DNA from: Symsagittifera roscoffensis
Lineage: Eukaryota; Xenacoelomorpha; Acoela; Convolutidae
Direction of reading: 5' to 3'
Length of the DNA stretch: 64,000 nt
Assembly (NCBI RefSeq): GCF_963678635.1
Contig: NC_087066.1
Coordinates: forward strand, 41,625,338 to 41,689,337
Shown: one piece after another, positions 53,481 to 64,000 of the stretch
How the letters are laid out: each line of letters opens with the position of its first letter
How positions within the stretch are numbered: position 1 is the stretch's first letter
Position numbers and translations under genes: made by a program
The notes under the pieces: model-generated
What the model was told of the DNA's origin: nothing
Database searches by the model: none
The model's input: only the letters and a program-made list of their open reading frames with translations

Positions 53481-56400
53481 CTTTGTGTCAATTTTCTTTT
53501 ACTTAACAGTTTTTATAACATTTTTATTTATGTCGAACATTTCAGTCCTTTTTTGCTTTACCATTTCAAGAATTTAGTATAGCAGGACTTGGTCTCCCTG
53601 TAATGTAGTGAAACTAAAAAGCCCCAAATGCTAACGAAAAAATAGAAATGTTTTCTTTTTGAAAAAGCTTGCAGAAACGACAGAAATTTTCTGCGGATAC
53701 AATAAAAACTGATAAAACGTGTAAATCGAATTTCTTGATTCAAAATTTTTACAGTTTGTAACAGAAGATGTTAAAAATATCGAAACTCTTGCCAACTTTT
53801 TCAGTTTATCCTAGAACTTGATTGACTTGATCAAACCATAAAAACTTTCACGAAATTTTGTAAATGAAATCAACGTGGTGCTACTAAGCTAAACTAGGTA
53901 ATTTGCTTTAAATAGCCGTTGGTAACACGTGAAGCAGGTCAGTTTTTTGCCACCACCTTGTTTACTCAAAGTATTGCGGGACCCAATTTGCGGTTTGCTC
54001 GATGCCACCTCAAACCATGATTTCTCAAAACTAAATGTTCATACTAGCTCCTAGCTCGCTGACTCCCGCTTAGAAAATCCTATCACATACCTCGGAAAAG
54101 CGTATTTTGAATACCTTTTGAATACTACGCTTTGAGCACCTTATTACATACCTCGCAACAGCCTGTTGCTATACCTTATTTAGTTTTCAAGCCAAAAGCG
54201 ATAAAATTTTTGAAAGTGCCGTTTCCAATTAAGCCATTTCTTGTCCATTCGGAACGATGTTAAATGGCACGACGTAATTAACAACTGGATTACCAATTCA
54301 CAAGGTCAAACCAGTTAAAAAATATACTTATTCGTTATAGATATAACAGTTATGCAATAGTTTACTGTAAGCGTGAATGTAGCGACATTTTTTAACGACT
54401 CAGCTATTTTACTTGTTAATACTCTGCCAAACCTAAAATCTAGAAAACAAAATGATTCTAACTTAAAGAAACATTGTTTTGAATTCCATCAAAATCCTTT
54501 GTCAGAGTTGAAAATTTTTTTACATTTCTACTTCCAGATGTAAGTACAATGCCAGCAAAATTTTTCAAAGTAGAAGTTTTCAGAAGAAACCCTTGGGTAT
54601 GGCACACAGTCTTACAGCTATCACTACATTGTCAGGAACTTAAATTTGTCATTGAATCAGCATTTGTGGTCCTAGCCTTATCAATGATTCACAAAACTCT
54701 TTTCGTATCCAAAACTTCTGTCTCGCGCTATTTCTGCCACTCAGTACATCCCCGTTTCTAGGTACCTGATGCTGCCCTGATAGCTCAACAGTTATTCACA
54801 GCCATCAGTCAGGATATCGAAATTTCACAAAAACTTCAGATAGCAACAGTGCAAATAATTGGCAATCACAATTTGATAGCACTCATTGATAATATCGGTT
54901 TGCTGCAAGAAATAACCAATTTAGCGGGCATTAAGCCAATTTAAGTGAAAATAAGCAATCAATGATGGTATTCCGGGCTCCTACAGCAACGCAAAGTAAA
55001 GCTGAAGCAATCATAACTCTAATTTGAAGCTTGAATTGCCAGTCGCGTTACTCGCTATCCACATGAAAGAAGACATCAAAGCCTTGATGTTTCCTTTGAC
55101 AATCGCTTTCATGTCGACTGATAGTACTACTATTCTCTAGTGGTTGAACTCGGACGGTAAATAACCTTTCTTCATGGGAAGTGGGGCTGGAGAGTCTCTC
55201 AAAACTATCACTGTCATTAAGTGGTTCTACGCCTTGAGCGGAGAAGATCTTGCCAACACTGTTACAAAAGGGGTCTTCGACAACTTTTAGAAAATCAGCA
55301 GTTGAGTGAATAGTCCCAGCTTTTCAAACAGCAATGAGTGGCTCTTCAAGCCGAGTATAGTATTATTTTAAAAAGTTCTTCAGTCTGGTCCTTCATCTGA
55401 CCTCAATGTAGGTGTAAATCGAGCTTCCAAGTTTTTCAATGTGGTACAGAAACAACAGCCTATCTTGTTCGCTTCGGACAAATTTAGTTCTTTCCGTAAA
55501 CTTCAGAGCGTGGTTGCTTTTATGATCAGATTGAGCCCTAATCCTAGGCACTATCTTACTAAAGCGAAGAAGATAACCGCCTGAAGATCCACCTGAATTG
55601 GAAAGAGCATATTTAAGACTCTTGTTGCTATCGCGAAAAGAGCCCTTTGAGGCTGACTTCCATAACTGTCCTCTGACAAAGCTGTCAAAAACTCATTCCG
55701 TATTGCATAATACGCACCGTTTTTTGGACACGCCGGCCTCAATTGTTCAGCGGGACGCATTCGCATCTTGGCTGAATAGGAATGTGGGACTAACCACCCT
55801 ATCATTCTTGACAGTAGACATATCCTTGTAAAATTGTTTGCCATTCAGATTGAGTGAAAATTAGATTTGCATCGTCAAGATCAGAACCAATTTATAGGCT
55901 ATCTGCGCACAATAATTCAATTTAATTTTGCAATCCTTCATTTTGGTGATGTGTTGAAGTCTGTTGAAGATCTTTGCCTCATGCGTAGGAAGCGTAAATG
56001 AAAAATTGTTACGACAATGATAGCAGAGCTTCAGCTGAACGTTACCGTTAACGACCATTAACGAATAGCGGCATAGATTATTTTGGACCTTTCTACGTCT
56101 CAATCCGAAAAAGTTCAAAGAAGTAATGGTGCTTTTTGTTTTCTTGTATGACAGCTAAGGTATATCTCGACCCCTGTTATTCTGGTTAATGTTACTTTAT
56201 TCTGATATCATTATTCTTATCCAAGATTTTATTTGTGTTTGGTGTGGATTTTGTTTTTTTTTCTGATAAAAAGGAGTGAAATAACGCAATTCAGTACAAA
56301 GCTATCATAATTCCCGACTACTAGAACTCGATCTACCTACTACGAAAATGCTGAAGTAGAAACATGAGCCAATTAAGGTCTTCCCTCCCTTATTTCTATT

Positions 56401-56979
56401 GATGGTTCAACAAACTTCTTATTGGTAGCAGAGTTGTTCTTCTTACTTTACATTGTAACATCACGCGTTCAGCCTTAGAAACACGTGAATCAACTTAGAA
56501 GAAAACAGAAAACTCGAAATGGGAAGAGGGGTGGAAACAGCCATTAACCTGGTTCGTAAAAATAAATAGGCGTGAATCAATAAAAATCTAAGATTGTGAA
56601 AGCATGCGTAGCCCGCCAATGTTATTTTGGATGTTTTGTAAGAGTTGAAAATGAGCCGTCTTAATCTGGGATTCAGCTGTTTCTTCGCCTCACAGATGTT
56701 CTACTCAACATGTTCCTATGTGAAGATTTCTGTTGTTCAAAAGTTACTTTCCCCTTCGTTCTGAACTAAAGCTTTATCACCATATAGTTCACAGTTTCTC
56801 TAATTTTGTGTTAATATTTGAATAAGACTTGTGATCAGCCTAATCGATTATAAGAAATTTCTTTTTTTACTCTAAACTTGCAAATAAAAGTGTTAATTAG
56901 AAGTGTATTCTTATTTGGTAAATGAATAGCGTCTGTTCTCTCACTCATTTGTTGCTAGTGTATTTTTCGCCGAATAAGC

Positions 56980-57130
56980 GTTCCTGACTGAGAGGTTAGT
57001 GTGTGAGACTCATAATCTCTAGGTTGCATGTTCGAATCTGAGACATAGCTGAGTTTTTACTAATTCGAGGCTTTTTATTGCCTTTCATAGAGCTGCTTTT
57101 TGTTGTGTTTTCGCTAGTGTTTGTGAAGCG
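56980..57130 (+). mobile_element. tRNA-derived SINE, copy 2
   Basis: Same layout as copy 1: GAGAGGTTAGTGTGTGAGACTC..., the shared block ATAATCTCTAGGT, B box GTTCGAATCT (about 57,030), then CGAGGCTTTTT, CATAGAGCTGCTTTTT and TTTTCGCTAGTG. The two copies are clearly one family despite many differences. Confidence 0.65.
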
Positions 57131-57788
57131 AAGCGTTGCCTGTTTGCTAAAAAATGGTTAATGAACAAAGAAAATTATCTATTGACAGCTTTTTCATTTG
57201 GTTAATTTCATCAAAAAAGTGTCCGTCATAAAAGATTCTGCAGATTCAAAGGGCTTCATCGTAACTTTACGCGTTAGCCTTAAATAAGCGTAAAGCATAT
57301 ATAAAAACCGAAAATTTGAAAAGAGAAGGGGGGTTGGAGAAGAGCTTAAAGGTCATATATCATTTTCTTTGAAATCCGAAAGTTGTACTTATTTGAAAAA
57401 CAAGTCAGTATTATTTTCGGTTTCCTTGTGTTTATTCACTCTTTTCGAACTGAGGCTATGTCAATGTGGTGTTAATGCTCGTACGCGGGTTAATGCTGGT
57501 TTTGAGTGACAGTCGACTTGAATGACACTTGACTTTATATTTTAAAGCTTTTTTCTCGTGGTCCAATTGTCATAACACATGCGAGTAACGAACATATTTT
57601 GTCTTCATATACAACTTTGTAAAATCAATCTCGGAGTCTCAAACGAGATGCTTCGTGTGACAAAAATTAATGAAAACTCAATAGTTAATAGTAATTCATA
57701 TAGTTTCATGTTCTTCCTTCAGGAATTAAGCCTTTTTCTTCGTCAATCATAACACCGTACAATCGTTCATATCTTGTTCTGGTTTTAG

Positions 57789-57791
57789 GTG

Positions 57792-57839
<48 letters not shown>

Positions 57840-57850
57840 GGGGGGGGGGG
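57789..57850. repeat. (GT)n microsatellite followed by a G run
   Basis: About 24 GT units followed by 14 G. It lies 62 bp upstream of the exon 2 acceptor of the DHHC gene, so length variation could affect splicing of that exon. Confidence 0.95.
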
Positions 57851-57911
57851 GTTAGCAGAGGTGTCAAGTTCTGCTTTCAGTGGTTGAGTAAATTGCATTA
57901 TGTGTGTTTAG

Positions 57912-58081
57912 TGCGCCCTATTTGTGGAAACACGTGCATCAATCAGTGCCATTGATTCAGGCCACTCTATTCTTCAATGTAATGTCCAACCTGTTTCACG
58001 CAGCCTTCACAGACCCAGGCATAGTGCCACCCTCGAACGACAAACGAACAGACGAGGAGGAGTTCTACATTCGCAAAGAGG
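57912..58081 (+). CDS. DHHC palmitoyltransferase, coding exon 2
   Basis: Preceded by GTTTAG and followed by the GTGAGA donor at 58082. It encodes APYLWKHVHQ, then TM2 (PLIQATLFFNVMSNLFHAAF), then the DPG motif (TDPGIVPPS), a hallmark of DHHC enzymes just after TM2. Ends in phase 1. Confidence 0.9.
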
Positions 58082-59122
58082 GTGAGACACTTTTTAATAC
58101 CGCTCCCCATGTACGTGTGTGTGTCAGTCTTAGGTAATTGAAAGTATATTTTTCCTTTTCCCCTCTTGCTAATATTTACTATAGATTTCCGTTCGCATCT
58201 TCTGGTTGTTACAAGAATTGGTATCCGGACTAATTAGGCCATGACGAACAAATTTGGTCTTCATATTTTGGGTGTGTGTAGTTAAAAAGAGCCAAATTAG
58301 ATACTTGGGTAACTTACGTTTTAAATACGTTTTACCCCTTGATTATCGGTCAAGTAATTGTTTTTCCGTAATTATTTCACGCAAATAAGCTGCAACAAAT
58401 AACCATGTCGAGTGATAATCTCAGCATGTTTTAATCGTATGCCTACCAATAATTTTGGGTTTTCAAGGTGGAATTGCGGGCACTAAAGAATAGTTTCAAT
58501 ATATGACGCTAGGTAAACATGATTTTTTTCGGGTTCTTTATTTGTTGGAATTCAACCACGATTACTAACATTTACCTTTTGCACCTACATTTTGCGGAAT
58601 CGTTTACAGTTGCGGAATCCAGAAGAACTAGCTATATTCGCTTGTTGCGGAATCCTCGAGACGAAACAAATGCGCCGACAAAATTTACGTTACAGGTATT
58701 TGTACGCGGAATCTACGGAAATTTTGTAAATGGAATCCACTTGCATTTTGGAACATGTTTAAAGATTTGTCCCTGATTTTAGAACATGTTTAAAGGTTTG
58801 TCCCTGGAATCCAGGAACATACAGACACAAAATTGAGCGCCTATCCAGTTCACAGTTTGGCTTTTTAATGTAAAAATTAACACTGCTTGTTTTCGAATAT
58901 TGACTCTGAGTTAATCATTTAAACTTAAGAGAAGGATATAAATCTCTGCTCTACTCGTTTACCTTGGAAGAGGTTCTAATTATCGTTCCAGAAATATAAA
59001 CAAAAAAGGACTGCAGTTCTTGAACCGAGTACAACAGCGCTGCTCCGTAAGAAGCTGAACATCTCGGATGTTCGATTTTTCCCTCGTTGATAATTTGTCC
59101 TAATAATATATATTTTTTTTAG
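58082..59122 (+). other. Intron 2 of the DHHC gene
   Basis: GTGAGA donor and a T-rich acceptor ending TTTTTTTTAG. Contains a degenerate MITE fragment near 58,140-58,260. A 23-bp phrase (GAACATGTTTAAAG/TTTGTCCCTG) is tandemly duplicated at about 58,750-58,805. No gene seen. Confidence 0.7.
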
Positions 59123-59344
59123 CTGAACGAGCGCCTCGCAATTCGGAGGAAGACACTATCAAATCGGCAGGTGGGAAGAGTGCGGCCACATCACTTCACG
59201 CTCCTTCCGCAAGAGTGCCGGTGATGAAGAGCAAGACCATCTACATAGGGGGAGACAAGGAGGTGGACTACAAGTGGTGCTACACGTGCAGAATGTGGAG
59301 ACCACCAAGGGCATCACACTGCAGTAGTTGCAACAACTGCATCG
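59123..59344 (+). CDS. DHHC palmitoyltransferase, coding exon 3 (start of cysteine-rich domain)
   Basis: Begins by completing an Ala codon. A polar stretch of about 35 residues ([14 protein letters not shown]) is longer than in vertebrate relatives. Then comes [26 protein letters not shown], the first half of the DHHC cysteine-rich zinc-binding domain with its Cys and His ligands in place. Ends in phase 1 inside the Glu codon before the catalytic block (donor GTTAGG at 59345). Confidence 0.92.
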
Positions 59345-59823
59345 GTTAGGAGTGATAATTGGAGCGAACAAAGCTCGCCTTGATTTTGCATTGGAATAAA
59401 AAAATTACCCGTTGATTCAATTTTCTCAAATTGTGTTAATTTTATCATAGGTTCTCGGAAAAAGCCTTGAAAGATGATTTTTTTTTGCGATTTGACTTTA
59501 AAATTCTATTCAATTTCATTTGCTAAAAGGAAGGCAGACTGCTCTTCCCGATTGACTAAAATTCAGATTTCCCAGCTGAATAAAAGTTAAACCTATTAAT
59601 CCAGTATACTCAAACTGACTTATTTTTATCAAAAAAGTGGCAATTATAAATTTTTCTAGAGCTTTAAGTTGCGATTTTTTTTCAAAAAACAAACTGTTTT
59701 TTTCTTTTTACTGGCGTTCAAAGACCTTTCTCCAGCTGTCTGATAGCTATGTTTATTTTTGTAGTTCTAATTATTTACATCTCTAATGACGGGTAATAAG
59801 AAGTGTCGTTTTGTTGGATTTAG
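59345..59823 (+). other. Intron 3 of the DHHC gene
   Basis: 479 bp, GT-AG, AT-rich. Nothing else recognised. Confidence 0.8.
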
Positions 59824-59961
59824 AGGACTTTGACCACCACTGTCCGTGGGTGGGCAACTGTGTGGGTAAGCGGAACTACCGCTTCTTCTACCAGTTCCTC
59901 CTGGCAACTGTTCTCCTCACTCTCTTCTCTTTCTGCGCCGCATGTGTTCACATAGCACTCC
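59824..59961 (+). CDS. DHHC palmitoyltransferase, coding exon 4 (catalytic DHHC)
   Basis: Encodes [22 protein letters not shown] in two parts: the DHHC motif (about residues 218-221 of the joined product, Cys being the acyl-carrying residue) and the adjoining [14 protein letters not shown] signature. TM3 follows ([22 protein letters not shown]). Donor GTAAGT at 59962, phase 1. Confidence 0.95.
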
Positions 59962-60831
59962 GTAAGTAGGACAGTATTTAGTATAAAAGTTATAGCCACC
60001 CCTCCCCTCTCTCCAGTCTAGTATCATATAAATGTAGCCAGCACAACAGTAGGGTTTTTTCATTGCAACGGAAGGGGCCGTAGTTTGCTGGGGCTATAAT
60101 GGGAAAGAACCCACTGCTATCACAAAAAATTGGACATGACGCTTGCAACGCGACCCTGAAGCCTTTGGTTATTAGCGAAGTACTTGCGGTTGTTTACCGA
60201 AATCAAATAATTGCAGAAATTATCTCAAAACTTGCAAATTAGATTCGTTATATTAAATCGCAGCCAGCTTTTTTTTTTTACTAATTGGTTGTGATACAAA
60301 TGGTAGTCTTTATAATTTACAGATAGTCTGCGAAAGCTAACTAAAAGGTAAGGCTGCTAACGACCATTTGTTTAATCATTCAATGAATCCAGAGACGTAT
60401 GAGAATGAGCAATTGTCTGCATTTCTGCATCAGTGTAGCTATTTTTAACCGTGATTTGCATGCCAATAGCTTAGCAGGTTAGGCTTTAAGTTTGTCAATC
60501 AAACGTTGGTTTCCGCTTCACATTTGCAGCGATTTAGCATGAACTCCACAGCTTTTCTCCTTAGTAATTTTTATGTCCTGCCCGCAATATTACAATTTAC
60601 TTTTTTGTTATTTTTAACTGCCTGGCCCTGAATATGAAATGGTGTGTTGAATGACAACAAACTGAAAAATATATTTGCTGCACTGATACAGTTCACGTTA
60701 TCCTTAAATGTGAAATAATCCTCTGAAAAGACATGGCTCCTAATTGCGACAAGGAATCATTCAAACGGATAGTTTATGACTTTAGTGGACAGACTCGAAA
60801 GAACATACTTGGATCAACCGTACACTTCCAG

Positions 60832-60853
60832 CCCCCCCCCCCCCCCCCCCCCC
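60832..60853. repeat. Poly-C run
   Basis: An uninterrupted run of about 22 C in intron 4, prone to length variation or assembly error. Confidence 0.9.
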
Positions 60854-61198
60854 GAAATGACCTGCACTAGAATGTACTTCCTTAGCATGTATTAATTTTA
60901 AAAATTAATTCCGCCAAAATATTCATTTCAAACAAGTGCGCTGAATATAATGCTGGAGATTTTTTTTATAGCGCCGAATAGCTATCCTATCCTGTTAATA
61001 GCATAGTAATATATTAATCATAATTTGGTATCGATTTTTTTGATTAATTACATCAATTTAATTTGCCCTCGAAGTCAATTTCTGAAAAACCGATATACCT
61101 ATTTTTATAAACCGATTTTTATCTCCTATTCGTTTTTTATGGGGGGGGGGATTGTTCGGTTGATCCACATTGATTCGCAATCCTGCACTTCAACCCTT

Positions 61199-61389
61199 GG
61201 CTCTTTCTTTCTAACCCCTCCCCCCACTTCACACGAGCACCAATTTTATGGAGTAAAAAGCAGTTTTACAAGATTAGTTATGTAGACCAAATATGTCGTG
61301 GCCTATTTAGTCCGTATATCAATTTTCATAACAATTGGAACAAAACTTTACTTAAAAAAATTACATGTGGGGGGAAAGGAAAAAGAGCC
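61199..61389 (+). mobile_element. GGCTCTTTTTCC-family MITE (copy 3)
   Basis: 191 bp. Begins GGCTCTTTCTTTCTAACCCC and ends GGGGGAAAGGAAAAAGAGCC, an inverted repeat. The flanks caaccctt and caatcctt could be an 8-bp target duplication with one change. Internal blocks match copies 1, 2 and 4. Confidence 0.75.
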
Positions 61390-61480
61390 CAATCCTTGAG
61401 TTCATCATAATGTTTAGAATTGCCGTTAATGCCTTGGCAGTTATGTGTGTGGTGTTCACTTTAATTCGGATTCATTTTAG

Positions 61481-61751
61481 TGGCTGAAGATGAAGGAACC
61501 GTGAACAAAGCCATTCAGAAGTCACCAACTACAATAGTAGTGCTTGTGATCTGCTTCGGATCCTTCTTCGCAGTCCTAGGAATGCTCATATACCACACCT
61601 ACTTGATTGCACTCCACTTGACAACCGCAGAGGAGATCAAAGGCTTCTGGTCTCCGGCTAGTAAGAAAAGGAGGGCAGCCAAGAGTCCATTCAGTAAAGG
61701 CAACTGCTGCAAGAATCTCTGCGCTGTGCTATGTGGACCCAGACACCCTAG
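61481..61751 (+). CDS. DHHC palmitoyltransferase, coding exon 5 (gene continues beyond the window)
   Basis: Encodes a luminal segment (AEDEGTVNKAIQKSP), TM4 (TTIVVLVICFGSFFAVLGMLIYHTYLIA), the family TTxE motif (LTTAEEIKG), and a basic C-terminal stretch ending NCCKNLCAVLCGPRHPR, matching the CCxxLCGP block of ZDHHC9/14/18. It stops in phase 2 at a GTAATT donor (61752). Relatives continue with a Ser-Leu-Ile-Asp block and a variable tail, which I do not find before 64000. The last exon(s) therefore lie outside the window or are unrecognised. Confidence 0.9.
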
Positions 61752-61850
61752 GTAATTAAGTCAATTTTGTCTACTATGATAATATAATAATAATAATAAA
61801 TTGTTTTCAAACGATATCTAGTTACAAAGTTTTTTTATTACACAAGCAAT

Positions 61851-62228
61851 CAGGGGCGGATCTAGGATTTTCTCGAGGGGGGGGATGAGGATTTTCGAAA
61901 ATTTTGTCGACCGAATTGATTTATTCGAGCTCTCCCAAAGCACTAATAAGAACCTGTTTTGGTCAAATTTTCTGTGCCGTAGTCTAAATTTTGAAAAACA
62001 GGCCTCGAAAGGCGTTTTTAGGCACTTTTTAGAAAATTTAGACCGAAAAAATTTCGTTTTTTTGGCGCGCGCTCCCCCCTTAAAGTAAGTATATAATGGC
62101 GCCTTTAGAAACAAATTTTAGGGTCCGTCACCAAATATGGATATCTCAAAATAGTGTATAGGGGGGATCCTTTGGGTCGGCAGGGGGTCGAATCCCTGAG
62201 AGAGGGCGTCCCCCTAAATCCGCCCCTG
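61851..62228. mobile_element. hAT-type non-autonomous transposon (MITE), 378 bp
   Basis: Terminal inverted repeats CAGGGGCGGATCTAGGATTT and, at the right end, CTAAATCCGCCCCTG. Flanked by an exact 8-bp duplication caagcaat (61843-61850 and 62229-62236). CAGGGGCGG ends with 8-bp duplications are typical of hAT elements. No transposase coding. Confidence 0.93.
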
Positions 62229-62495
62229 CAAGCAATGCTTGTGTGTTATAGTATGAACTATCGTTTTTTTTCCAACCTAAGTCGCAAATTTTGTTGCGAC
62301 GCAAATATTGTTGCAATAAAATGTGTTAATTTTGAAAGCGTTCATTTTGATCAATAACCAGCTATTAAGTACAGCCAATGCTAAGGATTTTAACACAGAA
62401 TATATTGTTCCGACTTTTTTAACGAAAGTAACGGGATGTTTGTGCTCAGGGTGGTTTTTTCTTCAGACAAATTTCGTCTTTTAACTAATCATTTT

Positions 62496-62694
62496 GGCTC
62501 TTTTTCCTTTTCCCGCCGCCTCACACAAGCATCAATTTTATGGTGTGAGGGGTGGTTTTACAAGTTTGATTATGACGATCAAATATGTTTGTCATGGTCT
62601 AATTAGTCTGCATGTCAGTTTTCATGACAATTGGACAATGTGAACAGTAATTTGAATTATAAAAATTTGCATGTGGGGGGAAAGGAAAAAGAGT
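62496..62694 (+). mobile_element. GGCTCTTTTTCC-family MITE (copy 4, best preserved)
   Basis: 199 bp. Begins GGCTCTTTTTCCTTTTCCCG and ends GGGGGGAAAGGAAAAAGAGT(C). Internal blocks include CACACAAGCATCAATTTTAT, ATGGTCTAATTAGTCTGCAT and TTCATGACAATTGGACAATG. The flanks share catttt on both sides, compatible with a decayed 8-bp duplication. Confidence 0.8.
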
Positions 62695-64000
62695 CGCCAT
62701 TTTTGACGGGATTTTTAAATGATTATTCAAAAAGTATTGTTTTCCTGAGCTTAAATTTGGAAAGATATTTCAACTGTGATCATGTTTCGTAAGGTTATGG
62801 GGGTTTAAAAATTGCCTTTTTTGCCAATTTGGGACAATTAACGCGCGATATTTTTCGCGCTATTAACGCGTAAGTGGAGATTTAATCCGTCATAGAAATT
62901 GTTCCAAATTGGTTGAAGGAAGATTATTTGCCATAATTGATTTGTTACTAGGAGCGAAATTTATCACTTTGTACTTAATATGGCGTGTGGGGGATGATTT
63001 TTACAAAAAATCTCAAATTAATTGAAAAATTTTTATTTTATTTTTTGTTATAATTAATTTTTTCATGTTATTACTGCTCCATAGACTGCTTTATAAATTG
63101 AGGCATGTTAGTTGGTAAATTTATTTTTTTTTCAAATTGACTGGCACTGCTAATGAGTCATAATTGGGGTGCGTCACTTAAGAATTTTTGTTAACTCAAA
63201 GTTTTACTCATTCAATTTTTCCCAGTAGCGTTATCGGTCATATTTTTGCTTGTGTATGCGAAATGCAACTATGTAAAAGTTTACAGATAAAAATTGGAAT
63301 CGTTTGGTAGAACACCATTAAGCCAGCCATGAATGAATTGCTGAAAAAAATATATAATTTCAGAATTTGAGAGAAAGAAATATACTGCCTAATTATACTA
63401 CAGTCTAACGTCGTACGGGCCAAAAATTGGGTACTACTATGATACAGTGGTCCTTCTAAAAAGCAACTATGATAAACAGGTCCCGCATGCATTTCGCATG
63501 TTATAATTTTGATAACTAATTTATGTAGAAATTATTCATTTCAAAACTCTCGCGAAGTATGCTGTCAGAATTTTTTCAGATTAACAATTGTAATTACTAT
63601 ATAGTTTATATCATTAAATATGCTCGCTTCAAATTATTTTACGGTTAAAAGCAATAATTGGGTTAACTTATTTGTCATCAGAACTCAATTTTGGCTTTTT
63701 TATTTTGAATTGTCTCCCTTAAAAAGGTGAGGGGGAGGTGTTACGAAATCAAAAATAAAATATGTTTGAAAATAGAGTATATTGCGACATCTTTCTGAAT
63801 GGCAAAATCATAGTTTTAATATGGCAAAATCATAAAATATTTGAGAGCTCTAGGTGTCTTATTCTCAAGGGACCTGGTTATTGTCAAGGGACCACTCTAT
63901 CATAAGTAGTACGAAAAATTGACATCTTTTTCAGTTTATTAGAGCAGATTTCGCTTAATATGATTAATTATGTAAGTCATATGTTTATTTCGGTAGTTTT

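Larger units (their letters stand above)
52795..57911 (+). other. Intron 1 of the DHHC gene (5.1 kb)
   Basis: GT-AG intron, donor GTAAGT, acceptor TTTAG. It contains two tRNA-derived SINE copies (53315-53480 and 56980-57130), MITE fragments (near 52,986, 53,288 and 57,560) and a (GT)n-G run at 57,789-57,850. Apart from these I see no gene. Confidence 0.75.
59962..61480 (+). other. Intron 4 of the DHHC gene
   Basis: GTAAGT donor, ATTTTAG acceptor. Contains a run of 22 C at about 60,832-60,853 and a MITE at 61199-61389. No gene seen. Confidence 0.75.
61752..64000 (+). other. Intron 5 of the DHHC gene (incomplete)
   Basis: Starts at the GTAATT donor. Holds a hAT-type MITE (61851-62228) and a GGCTCTTTTTCC MITE (62496-62694). 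The remaining 1.3 kb is AT-rich with no exon or RNA gene that I can support. Confidence 0.6.

Noticed and set aside
61885-62088. ORFs on both strands at 61818-62114
   Set aside because: Both fall within the hAT MITE, which has no coding capacity.

Overview
The window is animal (metazoan) nuclear DNA, probably from an invertebrate. It has AT-rich introns with GT-AG splice sites, a split DHHC palmitoyltransferase gene of the ZDHHC9/14/18 type, LINE, SINE and MITE debris, and two very large LTR retrotransposons. I cannot name the species.

About 47 kb is two nested giant Ty3/gypsy-type retrotransposons. Element A lies on the minus strand from 303 to 47155. Its 3' LTR is 303-1186. Its 5' LTR is split in two (21342-21683 and 46159-47155) by element B, a plus-strand copy of a related family (21684-46155, 24.5 kb, LTRs 21684-22598 and 45241-46155). 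The left LTR of A preserves the empty site and shows a 3-bp target duplication (tag) for B. The LTRs of B differ at about 6 of 915 positions. Those of A differ at roughly 2% of positions. This agrees with B being the younger, inserted element. A 457-bp non-autonomous DNA transposon with a 9-bp duplication sits in the same split LTR.

Both elements share one layout: LTR; a primer-binding-like site 12 nt inside; a roughly 3-kb untranslated leader full of CCGGAGGG(G) motifs; gag (coiled coil, gag domain, two zinc knuckles); retropepsin; RT; RNase H; a long linker; integrase; a TARG1/OARD1-like macro domain; a gap with a conserved splice acceptor; and then about 9-10 kb of accessory ORFs unusual for an LTR retrotransposon. 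These are ORF2 (coiled coil plus SGNH/GDSL hydrolase), ORF3 (about 1460 aa, with a divergent second SGNH-like triad near the N-terminus) and ORF4 (about 800 aa, no recognised family). No envelope-like protein is visible. A motif identical to the polypurine tract next to the 3' LTR (TTGTCCGGGGAG) recurs inside pol and at the start of the macro ORF. Both copies are broken, but at different places: A lost the protease and zinc-knuckle region and has several frameshifts; B has frameshifts in gag, after RNase H and in ORF4. Comparing them shows the ancestral ORF layout.

From 47.2 to 52 kb there are a minus-strand LINE reverse-transcriptase tail, a plus-strand 5'-truncated LINE, microsatellites and short MITEs. 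From 52.5 kb to beyond 61.8 kb there is a plus-strand DHHC gene with five coding exons visible (52544-61751) and its last exon(s) outside the window. Its introns hold two copies of a tRNA-derived SINE, a hAT-type MITE with a clean 8-bp duplication, and a MITE family with GGCTCTTTTTCC ends.
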